DNA of 64,000 bases from the NCBI RefSeq assembly GCF_000760595.1, contig NZ_BBNM01000008.1, forward strand, positions 62,001 through 126,000, read 5' to 3'. The translations under genes and the position numbers were made by a program. The notes below the pieces were generated by a model. The model ran no database searches. It was not told the DNA's origin and saw nothing but the letters and a program-made list of their open reading frames with translations. The DNA comes from Acinetobacter soli. Its GTDB lineage: Bacteria; Pseudomonadota; Gammaproteobacteria; Pseudomonadales; Moraxellaceae. Of this stretch, positions 8,764 to 17,537 are shown in pieces. The first letter of the stretch is position 1. Each line of letters begins with the position of its first letter.

Positions 8764-8993
8764 TGATGCACTCTTTTAAGATGAAATTCTCAAGCATATG
8801 CAGTGTTCCGATATTTTTACAAGACTGCATAAACGTGCTGACATCATGCCTGACATTGGTCAAAACTGAAATGCTCTTTTTTCATTTATGCCACGACTTT
8901 GCCCCGATTCCAGCAGATTTCACGGCACAGTATGCCGCTATAGCACCTTTGAAAATCGGTTGATTATCGACAGATTTTGATTTTTTTTGGTTT

Positions 8994-9015
8994 AAATTTA
9001 TGATATACGTAATTT
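8994..9015. promoter_or_regulatory. Imperfect palindrome upstream of aroP resembling the hpd operator
   Basis: AAATTTATG (8994-9002), a 5-bp centre, then CGTAATTT (9008-9015). The core TTATG-N5-CGTAA matches TTATG-N5-CATAA at 6562-6576 before hpd with the same spacer. It lies about 40-60 bp ahead of the preferred aroP start and is a candidate site for the IclR-type protein. Confidence 0.45.
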
Positions 9016-9054
9016 GTTTTAAAAAAATTACACGACATGGATGAGAATAAGCAT

Positions 9055-10452
9055 ATGTCACAGCAAGAGCAAGGTCGCCTCAAACCCGGTTTATCCAATC
9101 GCCATATTCAATTAATTGCGCTGGGCGGTGCGATTGGTACGGGACTATTCCTCGGTATTTCACAATCGATCAAACTGGCAGGGCCTTCGGTTATTTTGGG
9201 TTATGCCATCGCGGGTCTGATTGCCTTTTTTATGATGCGTCAGCTTGGTGAAATGGTAGTGCATGAGCCGGTCAGTGGCTCGTTTAGTTATTTTGCCAAT
9301 AAATACTGGGGACGCTTTGCCGGGTTTATTTCGGGTTGGAATTATTGGGTGTTGAACGTGCTGGTCTGTATGGCCGAGCTGAGCGCGGTTGGCCTGTATG
9401 TACAGTATTGGTGGCCCGACATTCCAACATGGGTTTCAGCACTGGGCTTTTTCATCCTGATTAACGTGATTAACCTGCTCCACGTGAAACTTTTTGGTGA
9501 AATGGAATTTTGGTTTTCAATCATCAAAATTGCCGCCATTTTGGCCATGATTGCCTTTGGTTCTTACTTGCTGGCCACTGGAAGCGCAGGACCTCAGGCA
9601 CAGATCAGCAATCTCTGGGCACTGGGTGGCTTCTTTCCACATGGCGTAACCGGCCTACTGATGGCCATGGCCGCGATTGTATTTGCCTTCGGTGGAATCG
9701 AACTGTTTGGTATTACCGCAGCCGAGGCACGTGACCCGAAAAAAACACTCCCTAAAGCCGTCAATCAGATTATTTACCGGATTCTCATTTTTTATATTGC
9801 GACGTTGTGCGTGTTACTGGCACTGTTCCCATGGAATCAAATGGCACAAGGTGGCAGTCCATTTGTAATGGTATTTGCCTCACTTAACAGCCAAGGTGTC
9901 GCGACAGCCCTCAACTTTATTATCTTGACTGCCGCAGTATCGGTTTATAACGGTACTAGCTACTGTAGTAGCCGCATGTTGCTGGGTTTGGCAGAACAAG
10001 GCAATGCCCCTCAATTTTTGAAAAAAATTAATTCTCGCGGCATTCCAGTTCATGCAGTCCTACTCTCTGCCTTCGTCACTGCACTCTGTGTATTACTCAA
10101 TTATCTGTTCCCAGAAAAAGCCTTTGCATTTTTGATGATGCTGGTCGTGGCGGCAATTGTGATTAACTGGGTGGTGATTTCCTTTACCCATTTAAAATTT
10201 CGTCAGCAGCTTAAACGCACTCATGTGACGTCGCATTTTCCAAGTTTGTTCTACCCCGTGACCAATTATTTATGTATGGCTTTTATGCTTGGCATTTTGG
10301 TAATCATGAGCCTCACACCCGACATGCGCCTTGCCGTCTGGCTGATTCCAGCATGGCTCGTTTGTTTAAGTCTGGCGTATTGGATTCAGCAACGAAACGA
10401 TGCCATGCGCAGTGCCGCATTGACATTTGAGTCTGAAAATTCATTTAAATAA
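9055..10452 (+). CDS. aroP: Aromatic amino acid permease (AroP-like)
   Basis: This protein of about 465 residues is an APC superfamily symporter with 12 predicted membrane segments. GLSNRHIQLIALGGAIGTG, MRQLGEMVVHEPVSGSFS, SGWNYWVLNVLVCMAEL and NQIIYRILIFYIATL match E. coli AroP closely. It imports phenylalanine, tyrosine and tryptophan. The ATG at 9055 is chosen because GGATGAG lies about 9 bp before it and the N-terminus then matches AroP length; an in-frame ATG at 9037 lacks a Shine-Dalgarno. PheP-like specificity cannot be excluded. It precedes tyrB by 189 bp and follows hpd and the IclR-type gene, forming a tyrosine uptake and catabolism module. Confidence 0.9.
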   Translation: MSQQEQGRLKPGLSNRHIQLIALGGAIGTGLFLGISQSIKLAGPSVILGYAIAGLIAFFMMRQLGEMVVHEPVSGSFSYFANKYWGRFAGFISGWNYWVLNVLVCMAELSAVGLYVQYWWPDIPTWVSALGFFILINVINLLHVKLFGEMEFWFSIIKIAAILAMIAFGSYLLATGSAGPQAQISNLWALGGFFPHGVTGLLMAMAAIVFAFGGIELFGITAAEARDPKKTLPKAVNQIIYRILIFYIATLCVLLALFPWNQMAQGGSPFVMVFASLNSQGVATALNFIILTAAVSVYNGTSYCSSRMLLGLAEQGNAPQFLKKINSRGIPVHAVLLSAFVTALCVLLNYLFPEKAFAFLMMLVVAAIVINWVVISFTHLKFRQQLKRTHVTSHFPSLFYPVTNYLCMAFMLGILVIMSLTPDMRLAVWLIPAWLVCLSLAYWIQQRNDAMRSAALTFESENSFK

Positions 10453-10560
10453 ACTCAATAGTGTATTTAGAAAAAGTCGAAAGGTTTTGTAAAAATAATT
10501 TTCAAGGCGGTCGTATTTCAGCATGGTGCTACTTGGCGCTTACTGATACATTAGTTCAGT

Positions 10561-10623
10561 TTAAGCGGAGATCCCGCTTAAGACTGTCACACTCCAATAA
10601 CACACAGTTTGAGCTTAACTGTG
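10561..10623 (+). promoter_or_regulatory. Two hairpins in the tyrB leader
   Basis: TTAAGCGG (10561-10568) pairs with CCGCTTAA (10574-10581) around a 5-nt loop. CACAGTT (10603-10609) pairs with AACTGTG (10617-10623), ending just before the AAAGGA Shine-Dalgarno of tyrB. Neither has a T-run, so they look more like operators or translation-control stems than a terminator for aroP. Confidence 0.4.
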
Positions 10624-10641
10624 GAATGAAAGGACTTTTTA

Positions 10642-11856
10642 ATGTTTCAACATATCCCACCGTATGCAGGCGATCCAATTTTATCGCTTATGGAACAATT
10701 CAATGCCGACACGCGTGAAGGTAAAGTAAATTTAAGTATCGGGCTTTATTACAACGAAGATAGCATTGTGCCGCAACTTGATACCATCATGGAAGCACAA
10801 AAGCGTATCGAACCAAAGCAAAATAAAACCAAACTGTATTTGCCTATGGAAGGGTTCAAGCCTTACCGTGATGCAATTCAAGCCCTACTTTTTGGAAATA
10901 ACAGCCCGGCGGTACAAAGTGGACGTGCCGTGACCATTCAAACGCTCGGTGGTTCAGGCGCATTGAAAGTGGGTGCAGATTTTCTTAAAAACTATTTCCC
11001 GAATTCTGAAGTATGGGTCAGCCAGCCAACTTGGGACAACCACGTGGCAATCTTTAATGGTGCCGGCCTTAAAACGCATTACTATCCATATTTTGATGCT
11101 GAAACACGTGGTGTTGACTTCGATGGTATGCTCTCTACCCTCAAACAGCTTCCGGCGCAAAGCATTGTGCTTTTACACCCATGCTGCCATAACCCAACCG
11201 GTGCAGATCTGACGCCAGCACAGTGGGACCAAGTGATTGAGGTTTTAAAAGCAGGCAATCTGATTCCTTTCCTAGACATTGCCTACCAAGGTTTTGGCGA
11301 AGGTATGGAGCAAGATGCGTATGCCATTCGTGCGCTTGATCAATCGGGAATGAATTTTATTGTCAGCAATTCATTCTCTAAAATCTTCTCGTTGTATGGC
11401 GAGCGTGTTGGTGGTTTGACATTTGTATGTGACGATGCAGAAAGTGCGCAATGTACGTTTGGTCAGTTAAAAGCCACTGTCCGCCGTATTTACTCAAACC
11501 CACCAACGACGGGTGCATGGTTGGTCGATCAGGTGCTAAATGATGCAGCGTTGAACCAACAATGGCAAAACGAAGTAAAAGATATGCGCGAGCGTATTCT
11601 TAAAATGCGTCAAATCTTGCGTGATGAGCTTACAAAAGCACTTCCTGAGCGTGACTTTAACTACCTGCTTGAGCAAAAAGGCATGTTTAGCTATACCGGT
11701 TTAACCGGTGAACAGGTCGATCAATTACGTGAAGACTATGCGATTTACCTCGTGCGTAGTGGTCGTATCTGTGTTGCAGGCCTCAACATGAGCAACGTAT
11801 ACATCGTGGCCAAAGCAATGGCAGAAGTTCTGGCCAAAGAAACCGCACAAGCTTAA
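10642..11856 (+). CDS. tyrB: Aromatic amino acid aminotransferase
   Basis: This 404-residue class I/II aminotransferase of the AspC/TyrB type has Lys247 (SNSFSKIFS) as the PLP Schiff-base lysine, CCHNPTG at about 181-187, and the substrate-carboxylate Arg in [11 protein letters not shown]. It moves the amino group of tyrosine or phenylalanine to 2-oxoglutarate, giving 4-hydroxyphenylpyruvate for Hpd. It may also act on aspartate or leucine. AAAGGA lies about 9 bp before the ATG. Placement with aroP and hpd favours TyrB over AspC, although the family overlap leaves substrate preference open. Confidence 0.92.
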   Translation: MFQHIPPYAGDPILSLMEQFNADTREGKVNLSIGLYYNEDSIVPQLDTIMEAQKRIEPKQNKTKLYLPMEGFKPYRDAIQALLFGNNSPAVQSGRAVTIQTLGGSGALKVGADFLKNYFPNSEVWVSQPTWDNHVAIFNGAGLKTHYYPYFDAETRGVDFDGMLSTLKQLPAQSIVLLHPCCHNPTGADLTPAQWDQVIEVLKAGNLIPFLDIAYQGFGEGMEQDAYAIRALDQSGMNFIVSNSFSKIFSLYGERVGGLTFVCDDAESAQCTFGQLKATVRRIYSNPPTTGAWLVDQVLNDAALNQQWQNEVKDMRERILKMRQILRDELTKALPERDFNYLLEQKGMFSYTGLTGEQVDQLREDYAIYLVRSGRICVAGLNMSNVYIVAKAMAEVLAKETAQA

Positions 11857-11865
11857 TCTGAATCG

Positions 11866-11900
11866 CCGCTGTGTTGCGTATGCAGCACAGCGGACGTCTA
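11866..11900 (+). terminator. Hairpin after tyrB
   Basis: CCGCTGTG (11866-11873) pairs with CACAGCGG (11886-11893), with extra TGC/GCA pairing inside. A modest T-rich tract follows, so it is a plausible intrinsic terminator. Confidence 0.65.
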
Positions 11901-11989
11901 TTTATACCGTCGTTGTTACAGCATTGAATTGTTTTTCATATAAAAATACTTATATAGTAAATTCATAACTCATTATCGTATGGACAATA

Positions 11990-12250
11990 ATGCTTCAAGA
12001 TCAACAAAAATTTATCCAGATTTTAGGTTGGGTGGCAACCTTTACGGCCATTTGTATGTACGTTTCGTATATTCCACAAATCATGAATAATCTGGCTGGA
12101 CATAAAGGAAATCCGATTCAACCTTTTGTTGCAGCAATCAACTGTTTATTGTGGGTCATTTATGGACTCAAACGCAAAGACTATCCGCTTGCGGCAGCCA
12201 ATGCACCCGGTATTTTGTTTGGTGCCGCAGCATGTTTCACTGCACTTTAA
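11990..12250 (+). CDS. SemiSWEET (MtN3/PQ-loop) small sugar transporter
   Basis: This 86-residue protein has three predicted membrane helices. It carries the PQ motif in YVSYIPQIMNNL (about residues 24-35) and the conserved NCLLWVIYGLKRKDYPLAAANAPG block of the SWEET/SemiSWEET family. SemiSWEETs work as dimers of three-helix bundles and passively move sugars across the inner membrane. The gene stands alone, between tyrB and the convergent wzi, with its own AT-rich upstream region. The native substrate is unknown. Size and motifs make the family call solid. Confidence 0.9.
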   Translation: MLQDQQKFIQILGWVATFTAICMYVSYIPQIMNNLAGHKGNPIQPFVAAINCLLWVIYGLKRKDYPLAAANAPGILFGAAACFTAL

Positions 12251-12281
12251 TTTCACTATTATTTTGTATATATGTTTGAGT

Positions 12282-12310
12282 AAAAAAACACCCCTCCATT
12301 TGGAGAGGTG
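12282..12310 (-). terminator. Intrinsic terminator of wzi
   Basis: On the minus strand CACCTCTCC pairs with GGAGGGGTG (one G-T wobble) around a 4-nt loop, followed by seven T residues (12282-12288). It lies about 17 bp beyond the wzi stop. Confidence 0.92.
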
Positions 12311-12327
12311 CTCAATACGTTTCAATT

Positions 12328-13770
12328 TTAGAAACGGAACTGTTTTAGATCGAGCGGAATTTCGACCCCAATCGATGCACCCGCATCGTTGCCGTGTACA
12401 TCTGAATCACTTACCCAGCCATTAATCTTCAGTGACAAATCTGGCTTGATGTAATGCGTCCACGTTAAGTCGAGTGCTTTGACTTCGTCTTTTTCAGGGA
12501 AGGCGCGGTTAATTGCGAGATTAGATTGATTGACTTTCGCCAGTAAGACGCGCCCGCTAATTCGGTTCATGACATCTACACGTATATCGCCACCCACCGA
12601 GTACATCTGACCATCGCCACCGATGGCATGACCTAGCGGATAACCATGCTGATAAAAACCGTCAGTATAGACGTAATGGTTATAGGTATAACCTTGTACA
12701 TCACCATTGGTACGGGTATCTGCCCATTCGGCATACAACTGGTAAGGCATATTACGTAGGCTTGAGGAATACTCTGCACCAGCTAAATACAATTTTCTTG
12801 AAGGCAAAAGACCAGCTTCATCTTCTCCGATAGCCTGACCATATACGCTCATTGGTACGTTAACCAACGGTTGTAAGTTCAAACGAAAATCTACACCCGC
12901 CAACTGGTTCGAACGATCTTCACTGGCATCATAGACGTTATCGTTACCTTTAATCGCATTCCATAGGGAGTCCCAACTCTCTGAGCGCCCTTTACCGCCC
13001 CATTGTAATGTTCGGGTTGCACCTAATTCTAAATAAGGTAACGGCTGCGCTGTCAGTCTAAGGCCTAAAAGCTTGGCATCAGGTACAGCGGTGTATTTGT
13101 CGAGCTGACCGCCAAACACTTGGTACTGCCACGGCCCAATCCATGACAGCCATTTGGTTTCAAATGCTTTTTGTTCGGCACGTTGCACTGTCACGCCATA
13201 AACTGGGCGGCTGGCATCGCCTCGAATCAAGCTGCCGTCATGTCCTGGTCCCCACCATGTTGGAATCTGACCTGCAATCACCCACTGGTTCCAGAGTTTG
13301 CCGGCCAAATACGAGCCTTCGACATTGACCTTACGGCCGTTATCGATTTGCTGATCTTTTTCGCCATTTACGCGTAATTTACCATCCCAGTTTTCACCAC
13401 CGGCATTTACTTCCAATGATGCAACATATTGTGCTTTTTGCTGATCACCAAACGCTTGAGGTAAATTTTTCTGATCGGTTTCGGCAAATAATCCGAGTTT
13501 AACCGGTGTCTGATCAGCTTTTAGCGCATTCACGACCGAATTGAGTACGCGCTGTTGATTCTTGTTTTGCACCTTAGCATTTGCAAGGGCACGCTGGATT
13601 TCATCACCACTTAAAGGCCATGTCGATGTGCTGATTTGAATCACACCTTGCTGATTCAACCAGTTTAAATCCGTACGCAAATCTTCATTGTTCAGCACAA
13701 TGCCTTGGGCAAAGCTAAGCGCTCCCCATCCCATTAACGCAGAAAATAAAATAGTTTTTCTAAACAACAT
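12328..13770 (-). CDS. wzi: Capsule assembly outer-membrane protein Wzi
   Basis: This 480-residue protein has a signal peptide (residues 1-21, cleavage after SFA). A helical N-terminal part follows (LRTDLNWLNQQGVI, PLSGDEIQRAL), then a beta-barrel ending in the outer-membrane signature Phe (LKQFRF). GQIPTWWGPGHDGSLIRGDASRPVYG is the hallmark of the Capsule_assembly_Wzi family. Wzi acts like a lectin in the outer membrane and holds capsular polymer at the cell surface. It lies about 7 kb outside the polysaccharide gene block, behind the lactate operon, so it is probably regulated separately. It is 124 bp after dld on the same strand, and a strong terminator follows it. Confidence 0.9.
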   Translation of the reverse strand: MLFRKTILFSALMGWGALSFAQGIVLNNEDLRTDLNWLNQQGVIQISTSTWPLSGDEIQRALANAKVQNKNQQRVLNSVVNALKADQTPVKLGLFAETDQKNLPQAFGDQQKAQYVASLEVNAGGENWDGKLRVNGEKDQQIDNGRKVNVEGSYLAGKLWNQWVIAGQIPTWWGPGHDGSLIRGDASRPVYGVTVQRAEQKAFETKWLSWIGPWQYQVFGGQLDKYTAVPDAKLLGLRLTAQPLPYLELGATRTLQWGGKGRSESWDSLWNAIKGNDNVYDASEDRSNQLAGVDFRLNLQPLVNVPMSVYGQAIGEDEAGLLPSRKLYLAGAEYSSSLRNMPYQLYAEWADTRTNGDVQGYTYNHYVYTDGFYQHGYPLGHAIGGDGQMYSVGGDIRVDVMNRISGRVLLAKVNQSNLAINRAFPEKDEVKALDLTWTHYIKPDLSLKINGWVSDSDVHGNDAGASIGVEIPLDLKQFRF

Positions 13771-13894
13771 GACCTGGTCTTTCTCTAGTTTATTATATCT
13801 CGTTCACCTTAATTTTTTTCTTTTGCTTTTGCAACCTTAAAAAAAATGGAAATGTAAGGGCACAGTGTGTGATAGCTGCATAAGACAGACCCAT

Positions 13895-15598
13895 TTAGAT
13901 TTTTTTTGATTTTCCCCAATACTTTAGCTTGGAGGTATGACCAATACCCACATTAAAACTATTGGTCGGATCTAGATGCTGATAAAACTGTGCCAGCGCT
14001 GGCTTGGCGATATATAAATGACCCACGTTGTGCTCGGCAGGATACTCTGCTCGGCGCGCATCGAGTAAGGTCCACATTTCGTGCTCCATCGCTAAGGGAT
14101 CGACGCCTTTTTTGACAATATAGTCCTGATGAAAAACATGACAGAAAAAATGACCGTAATAAAGTTTATGTAAGATTTTGGATTCAAGATGGGCCGGCAA
14201 CTGCTCCACCCAATCTCGATCATTGCGTCTTAAGGCAATATCTAAGGCAACAATATCCTCGACTTCATTTAAATGTGTATCGCGGTAGCGAATCGCGGCG
14301 CCGGCAATCGCAAAACGGTGCAAAAATGCTTTACGGCCTTCATCTTCATCACACAAGAAAAAAGCACCAGACGGATGTACAGCAAAATAATCGTGTAAAA
14401 ATGTCTGCACAGCAGAGATCGATTGCTGCTCGATTCTTAAAATGAGGTGATGTTCATAACGATCTCGAAACTGGTTCATGCGTTCAGGTAAATGATTGGG
14501 CAAACAATAGGTCACCGCCTGCAACAACTGATCAGTCCAACCTTTTAGCTTAAAACGCTCCAGAACCCCGTCTATTTTATCTTTTAAAGCAAAGGCCTTG
14601 GGTACATTGGCCGTTCCGAATTTTTCAATAAATAAAAAAGTATCCTTGCCGTATTTTGCACCAATATCATAGGCATCACGATGAATATATTCACCTGCAA
14701 TCGGAAGACTCGGTAGTGTGGTCAGCAAGGCACGTCTGAGCGCGGTCAGATCATCGGCATCGTTGGTTCCGATATAAAACACCTGACTCTCGACTTTGGC
14801 GAAGGTATCTAGCCGTACCGCAAAGACGCAGATTTTTCCGGCAGAACCAGACGCTTCAAACAATCGCGATGGATCGGCATTAAAACGCGCCGGACTATCG
14901 GCATCGACTTGCGTTACATCGTGGCTATAATGCGGATCGGAGGCATGCCCCACATCGTCTTGAATATCTGAACCGCGATATTGCTGCGTTTCAAGCCGTG
15001 TCAGAATCTCTTCAGGTGTGTCGCCGAGTGCAATCCCAAGATGATTCACTAACTGAAGCTCGCCATGAGCATCGACTTGTGCATATAACGCCAGCTCGGT
15101 ATAGGCCGGTCCGCGACGAACCAAAGCGCCTCCCGAATTGTTACATACACCGCCCAGCACCGAGGCTCCAATACACGATGAACCAATAACCGAGTGCGGC
15201 TCACGCTGAAAAGGTTTAAGGGTCTGTTCGAGTCGATCTAGTGTCGCACCCGGCAGACAGACCACCTGCTCACCATCACGAATGACCTGAATCCCTTGCA
15301 AACGTCGGGTACTTAAAAGTACTACAGGCCGGTCGTAATCTTCACCATATGGTGTAGAACCTCCCGTCAGGCCAGTATTGGCGGCCTGCATGATGACAAT
15401 ACAATCTGCATCGAGCACCGCCTGCAAAACACGCCATTGTTCGAGTAAACTTCCCGGACACACCACGCCCAACACTTTGCCTTCACCAAATCGTCGTCCC
15501 TGTCGATACTGACGGGTCTGCTGATCACCAGTCAAAACATAAGACTTGCCCACAATCTGTTGTAAGTGCTGAATCAGTGATGTTGTGCTGTGTGGCAT
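13895..15598 (-). CDS. dld: Quinone-dependent D-lactate dehydrogenase
   Basis: This 567-residue flavoprotein has an N-terminal FAD_binding_4 domain (VVCPGSLLEQWRVLQAVL, QAANTGLTGGSTPYG, SVIGSSCIGASVLGGVCNNSGG). The C-terminal part is the membrane-association domain specific to bacterial Dld, containing HNVGHLYIAKPAL. It oxidises D-lactate to pyruvate at the inner membrane and feeds electrons to quinone. It lies 13 bp after lldD and is the last gene of lldP-lldR-lldD-dld, so both lactate enantiomers are used under one promoter. The length matches the 560-580 residues of the family. Confidence 0.95.
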   Translation of the reverse strand: MPHSTTSLIQHLQQIVGKSYVLTGDQQTRQYRQGRRFGEGKVLGVVCPGSLLEQWRVLQAVLDADCIVIMQAANTGLTGGSTPYGEDYDRPVVLLSTRRLQGIQVIRDGEQVVCLPGATLDRLEQTLKPFQREPHSVIGSSCIGASVLGGVCNNSGGALVRRGPAYTELALYAQVDAHGELQLVNHLGIALGDTPEEILTRLETQQYRGSDIQDDVGHASDPHYSHDVTQVDADSPARFNADPSRLFEASGSAGKICVFAVRLDTFAKVESQVFYIGTNDADDLTALRRALLTTLPSLPIAGEYIHRDAYDIGAKYGKDTFLFIEKFGTANVPKAFALKDKIDGVLERFKLKGWTDQLLQAVTYCLPNHLPERMNQFRDRYEHHLILRIEQQSISAVQTFLHDYFAVHPSGAFFLCDEDEGRKAFLHRFAIAGAAIRYRDTHLNEVEDIVALDIALRRNDRDWVEQLPAHLESKILHKLYYGHFFCHVFHQDYIVKKGVDPLAMEHEMWTLLDARRAEYPAEHNVGHLYIAKPALAQFYQHLDPTNSFNVGIGHTSKLKYWGKSKKI

Positions 15599-15611
15599 GT
15601 GGAATATCCTT

Positions 15612-16766
15612 TTAGAAGCTCAATGCTTTGTTCATTTCGACCAAGCAAGATGAATCAATGTCGGCAATGCGCTTGACACCGGTCAGGGTCATGGCCACTC
15701 GCATTTCTTTTTCAAGTAAATCAAGTAAATTAGACACACCCTGCCCCCCTTGCGCCGCCAGTGCATAAACAAATGCACGTCCGATCATGACGCTATCTGC
15801 GCCAAGGGCCAGCATGCGCACAATATCCAAACCATTGCGAATACCTGAATCGGCCAAAATGGTTAAATCGCCTTTGACTGCATCGGCAATCGCAGGTAGG
15901 GCGCGTGCCGAAGACAGTACGCCATCAAGCTGGCGTCCACCATGATTAGACACCACGATCCCATCGGCACCAAATCGAACCGCATCTTTCGCATCTTCTG
16001 GGTCTAAAATGCCCTTAATAACCATCGGGCCATCCCAAAAATCACGAATCCATTCTAAATCTTTCCATGAAATAGACGGATCAAAATTATTGCCCAACCA
16101 GCCAATATAGTCTTCAAGCCCGGTCGGTTTTCCTAAATATTTTGAAATATTGCCTAAATCATGCGGACGACCCAGCAATCCCACATCCCACGCCCAATGT
16201 GGATGCATGACCGACTGTAAATATCGGCGCATGGCTGCATTCGGGCCACTCATACCTGAATGGGCATCTCGGTAACGTGCGCCCGGCACTGGCATATCGA
16301 CGGTAAAGACCAAGGTCGAGCAGCCTGCCGCTTTGGCGCGTTCCAAGGCATTTTTCATAAAGCCACGATCACGCAGCACATAAAGCTGAAACCACATCGG
16401 ACGTTGAATGGCTGGCGTCACCTCTTCAATCGGACACACCGAAACCGTCGAAAGGGTAAAAGGAATACCCTTTTTATCTGCCGCCACGGCTGCTTGTACC
16501 TCGCCACGACGGGCATACATACCTGTTAGCCCGACTGGAGACAATGCCAGCGGCATCGAAAGCGTTTCGTTAAATAATCGGGTTTCGAGGCTCAATGCCG
16601 ACATATCTTTTAATACACGCTGGCGCAATGCCACCTGAGCTAAATCTTCAACATTTCGTTTCAGCGTCGATTCACTATATGCGCCGCCATCGATGTAATG
16701 AAATAAAAACGGTGGCAAACGGCGCTGCGCCGCTTCGCGATAATCATTTGAAGATGAAATAATCAT
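15612..16766 (-). CDS. lldD: L-lactate dehydrogenase, FMN-dependent
   Basis: This 384-residue enzyme of the alpha-hydroxy-acid oxidase TIM-barrel family carries His275 in [11 protein letters not shown] as catalytic base. The N-terminal [16 protein letters not shown], the [13 protein letters not shown] block and ADSGIRNG phosphate site are FMN-binding parts. It oxidises L-lactate to pyruvate and reduces the quinone pool from the membrane surface. Its start overlaps the lldR stop by 4 bp, which implies translational coupling. dld follows after 13 bp. Confidence 0.96.
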   Translation of the reverse strand: MIISSSNDYREAAQRRLPPFLFHYIDGGAYSESTLKRNVEDLAQVALRQRVLKDMSALSLETRLFNETLSMPLALSPVGLTGMYARRGEVQAAVAADKKGIPFTLSTVSVCPIEEVTPAIQRPMWFQLYVLRDRGFMKNALERAKAAGCSTLVFTVDMPVPGARYRDAHSGMSGPNAAMRRYLQSVMHPHWAWDVGLLGRPHDLGNISKYLGKPTGLEDYIGWLGNNFDPSISWKDLEWIRDFWDGPMVIKGILDPEDAKDAVRFGADGIVVSNHGGRQLDGVLSSARALPAIADAVKGDLTILADSGIRNGLDIVRMLALGADSVMIGRAFVYALAAQGGQGVSNLLDLLEKEMRVAMTLTGVKRIADIDSSCLVEMNKALSF

Positions 16767-17515
16767 GCTGAATCAATCCTGTTTAAACGAGTAGCACGTT
16801 TCTGGCGAGCGTCGTCTTCGTCCAGTGCACGTACCTGATGGATGACAAATTCGATATGACCACATACCGCATCACGCGCAGCTTGCGCATCTTGGCGGTC
16901 GATGGCATCCATAACCTGAAAGTGCTGATCACTGAGTAAATCGGCGCTTACAGGATGGTTATAAACTTTTTTTCGGCCCAAAAAGACGTTGTATTGCAGC
17001 AGGTCAAACAGGCTGCGCATCATTTGAATCAGCACCGCATTGTGCGATGCTTCTGCAATGGCCAGATGAAAATTGGCATCGGCCACCGCTGCCGCCGCAG
17101 AATCGCCACGCGCCTGATGCTGTGCAATTTCATCAAAATACTGATGAATTTTGGCACGATCTTGTTCGGTGGCTCGCTGTGCGGCGTACCATGCCGTACC
17201 GCCTTCCAAAATAAGCCGTGACTCCTGCACATCGAATCGATACTGCGGATCTTCTTCAAGCAGTAGACTAATTGGCTCGACGATGTGCTGTTGTGGCCAT
17301 GTTTCGGGCAAATGTACGATATAGGTACCATCTCCCCGACGGCTGGCCAGTACCCCCAAACTATTGAGCTGCTGGATGGCTTCGCGTAGCGAGGGTCGCG
17401 AAATTCCCAGACTGGTGGCCAGTACACGCTCGGCAGGCAAGCGGTCGCCTTGTTTCAGGTTACGTTGCTCAATGAGCGCCTGTAACTTTTGTACCACCTG
17501 GTCAGAGACTCGCAT
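16763..17515 (-). CDS. lldR: Lactate-responsive GntR/FadR-family regulator LldR
   Basis: This 250-residue protein has a GntR winged helix-turn-helix (about residues 8-70, with [25 protein letters not shown]) and an FCD effector domain whose acidic and histidine residues bind a metal and lactate. LldR represses, and in some cases activates, the lactate operon, and is released by L-lactate. It is second in the operon, 22 bp after lldP. Two copies of the expected TTGGT-N3-ACCAA operator flank the predicted promoter upstream of lldP, which supports autoregulation with DNA looping. Confidence 0.94.
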   Translation of the reverse strand: MRVSDQVVQKLQALIEQRNLKQGDRLPAERVLATSLGISRPSLREAIQQLNSLGVLASRRGDGTYIVHLPETWPQQHIVEPISLLLEEDPQYRFDVQESRLILEGGTAWYAAQRATEQDRAKIHQYFDEIAQHQARGDSAAAAVADANFHLAIAEASHNAVLIQMMRSLFDLLQYNVFLGRKKVYNHPVSADLLSDQHFQVMDAIDRQDAQAARDAVCGHIEFVIHQVRALDEDDARQKRATRLNRIDSA

Positions 17516-17537
17516 ACTTTTTCCTTATATCGTGAGT

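Noticed and set aside
9037..9054. Upstream ATG of the aromatic permease
   Set aside because: No Shine-Dalgarno precedes it. The ATG at 9055 has GGATGAG at good spacing and matches AroP length.
10461..10718. 85-residue plus-strand frame between aroP and tyrB
   Set aside because: It overlaps the tyrB start in another frame, lacks a ribosome site and shows no recognisable motif.
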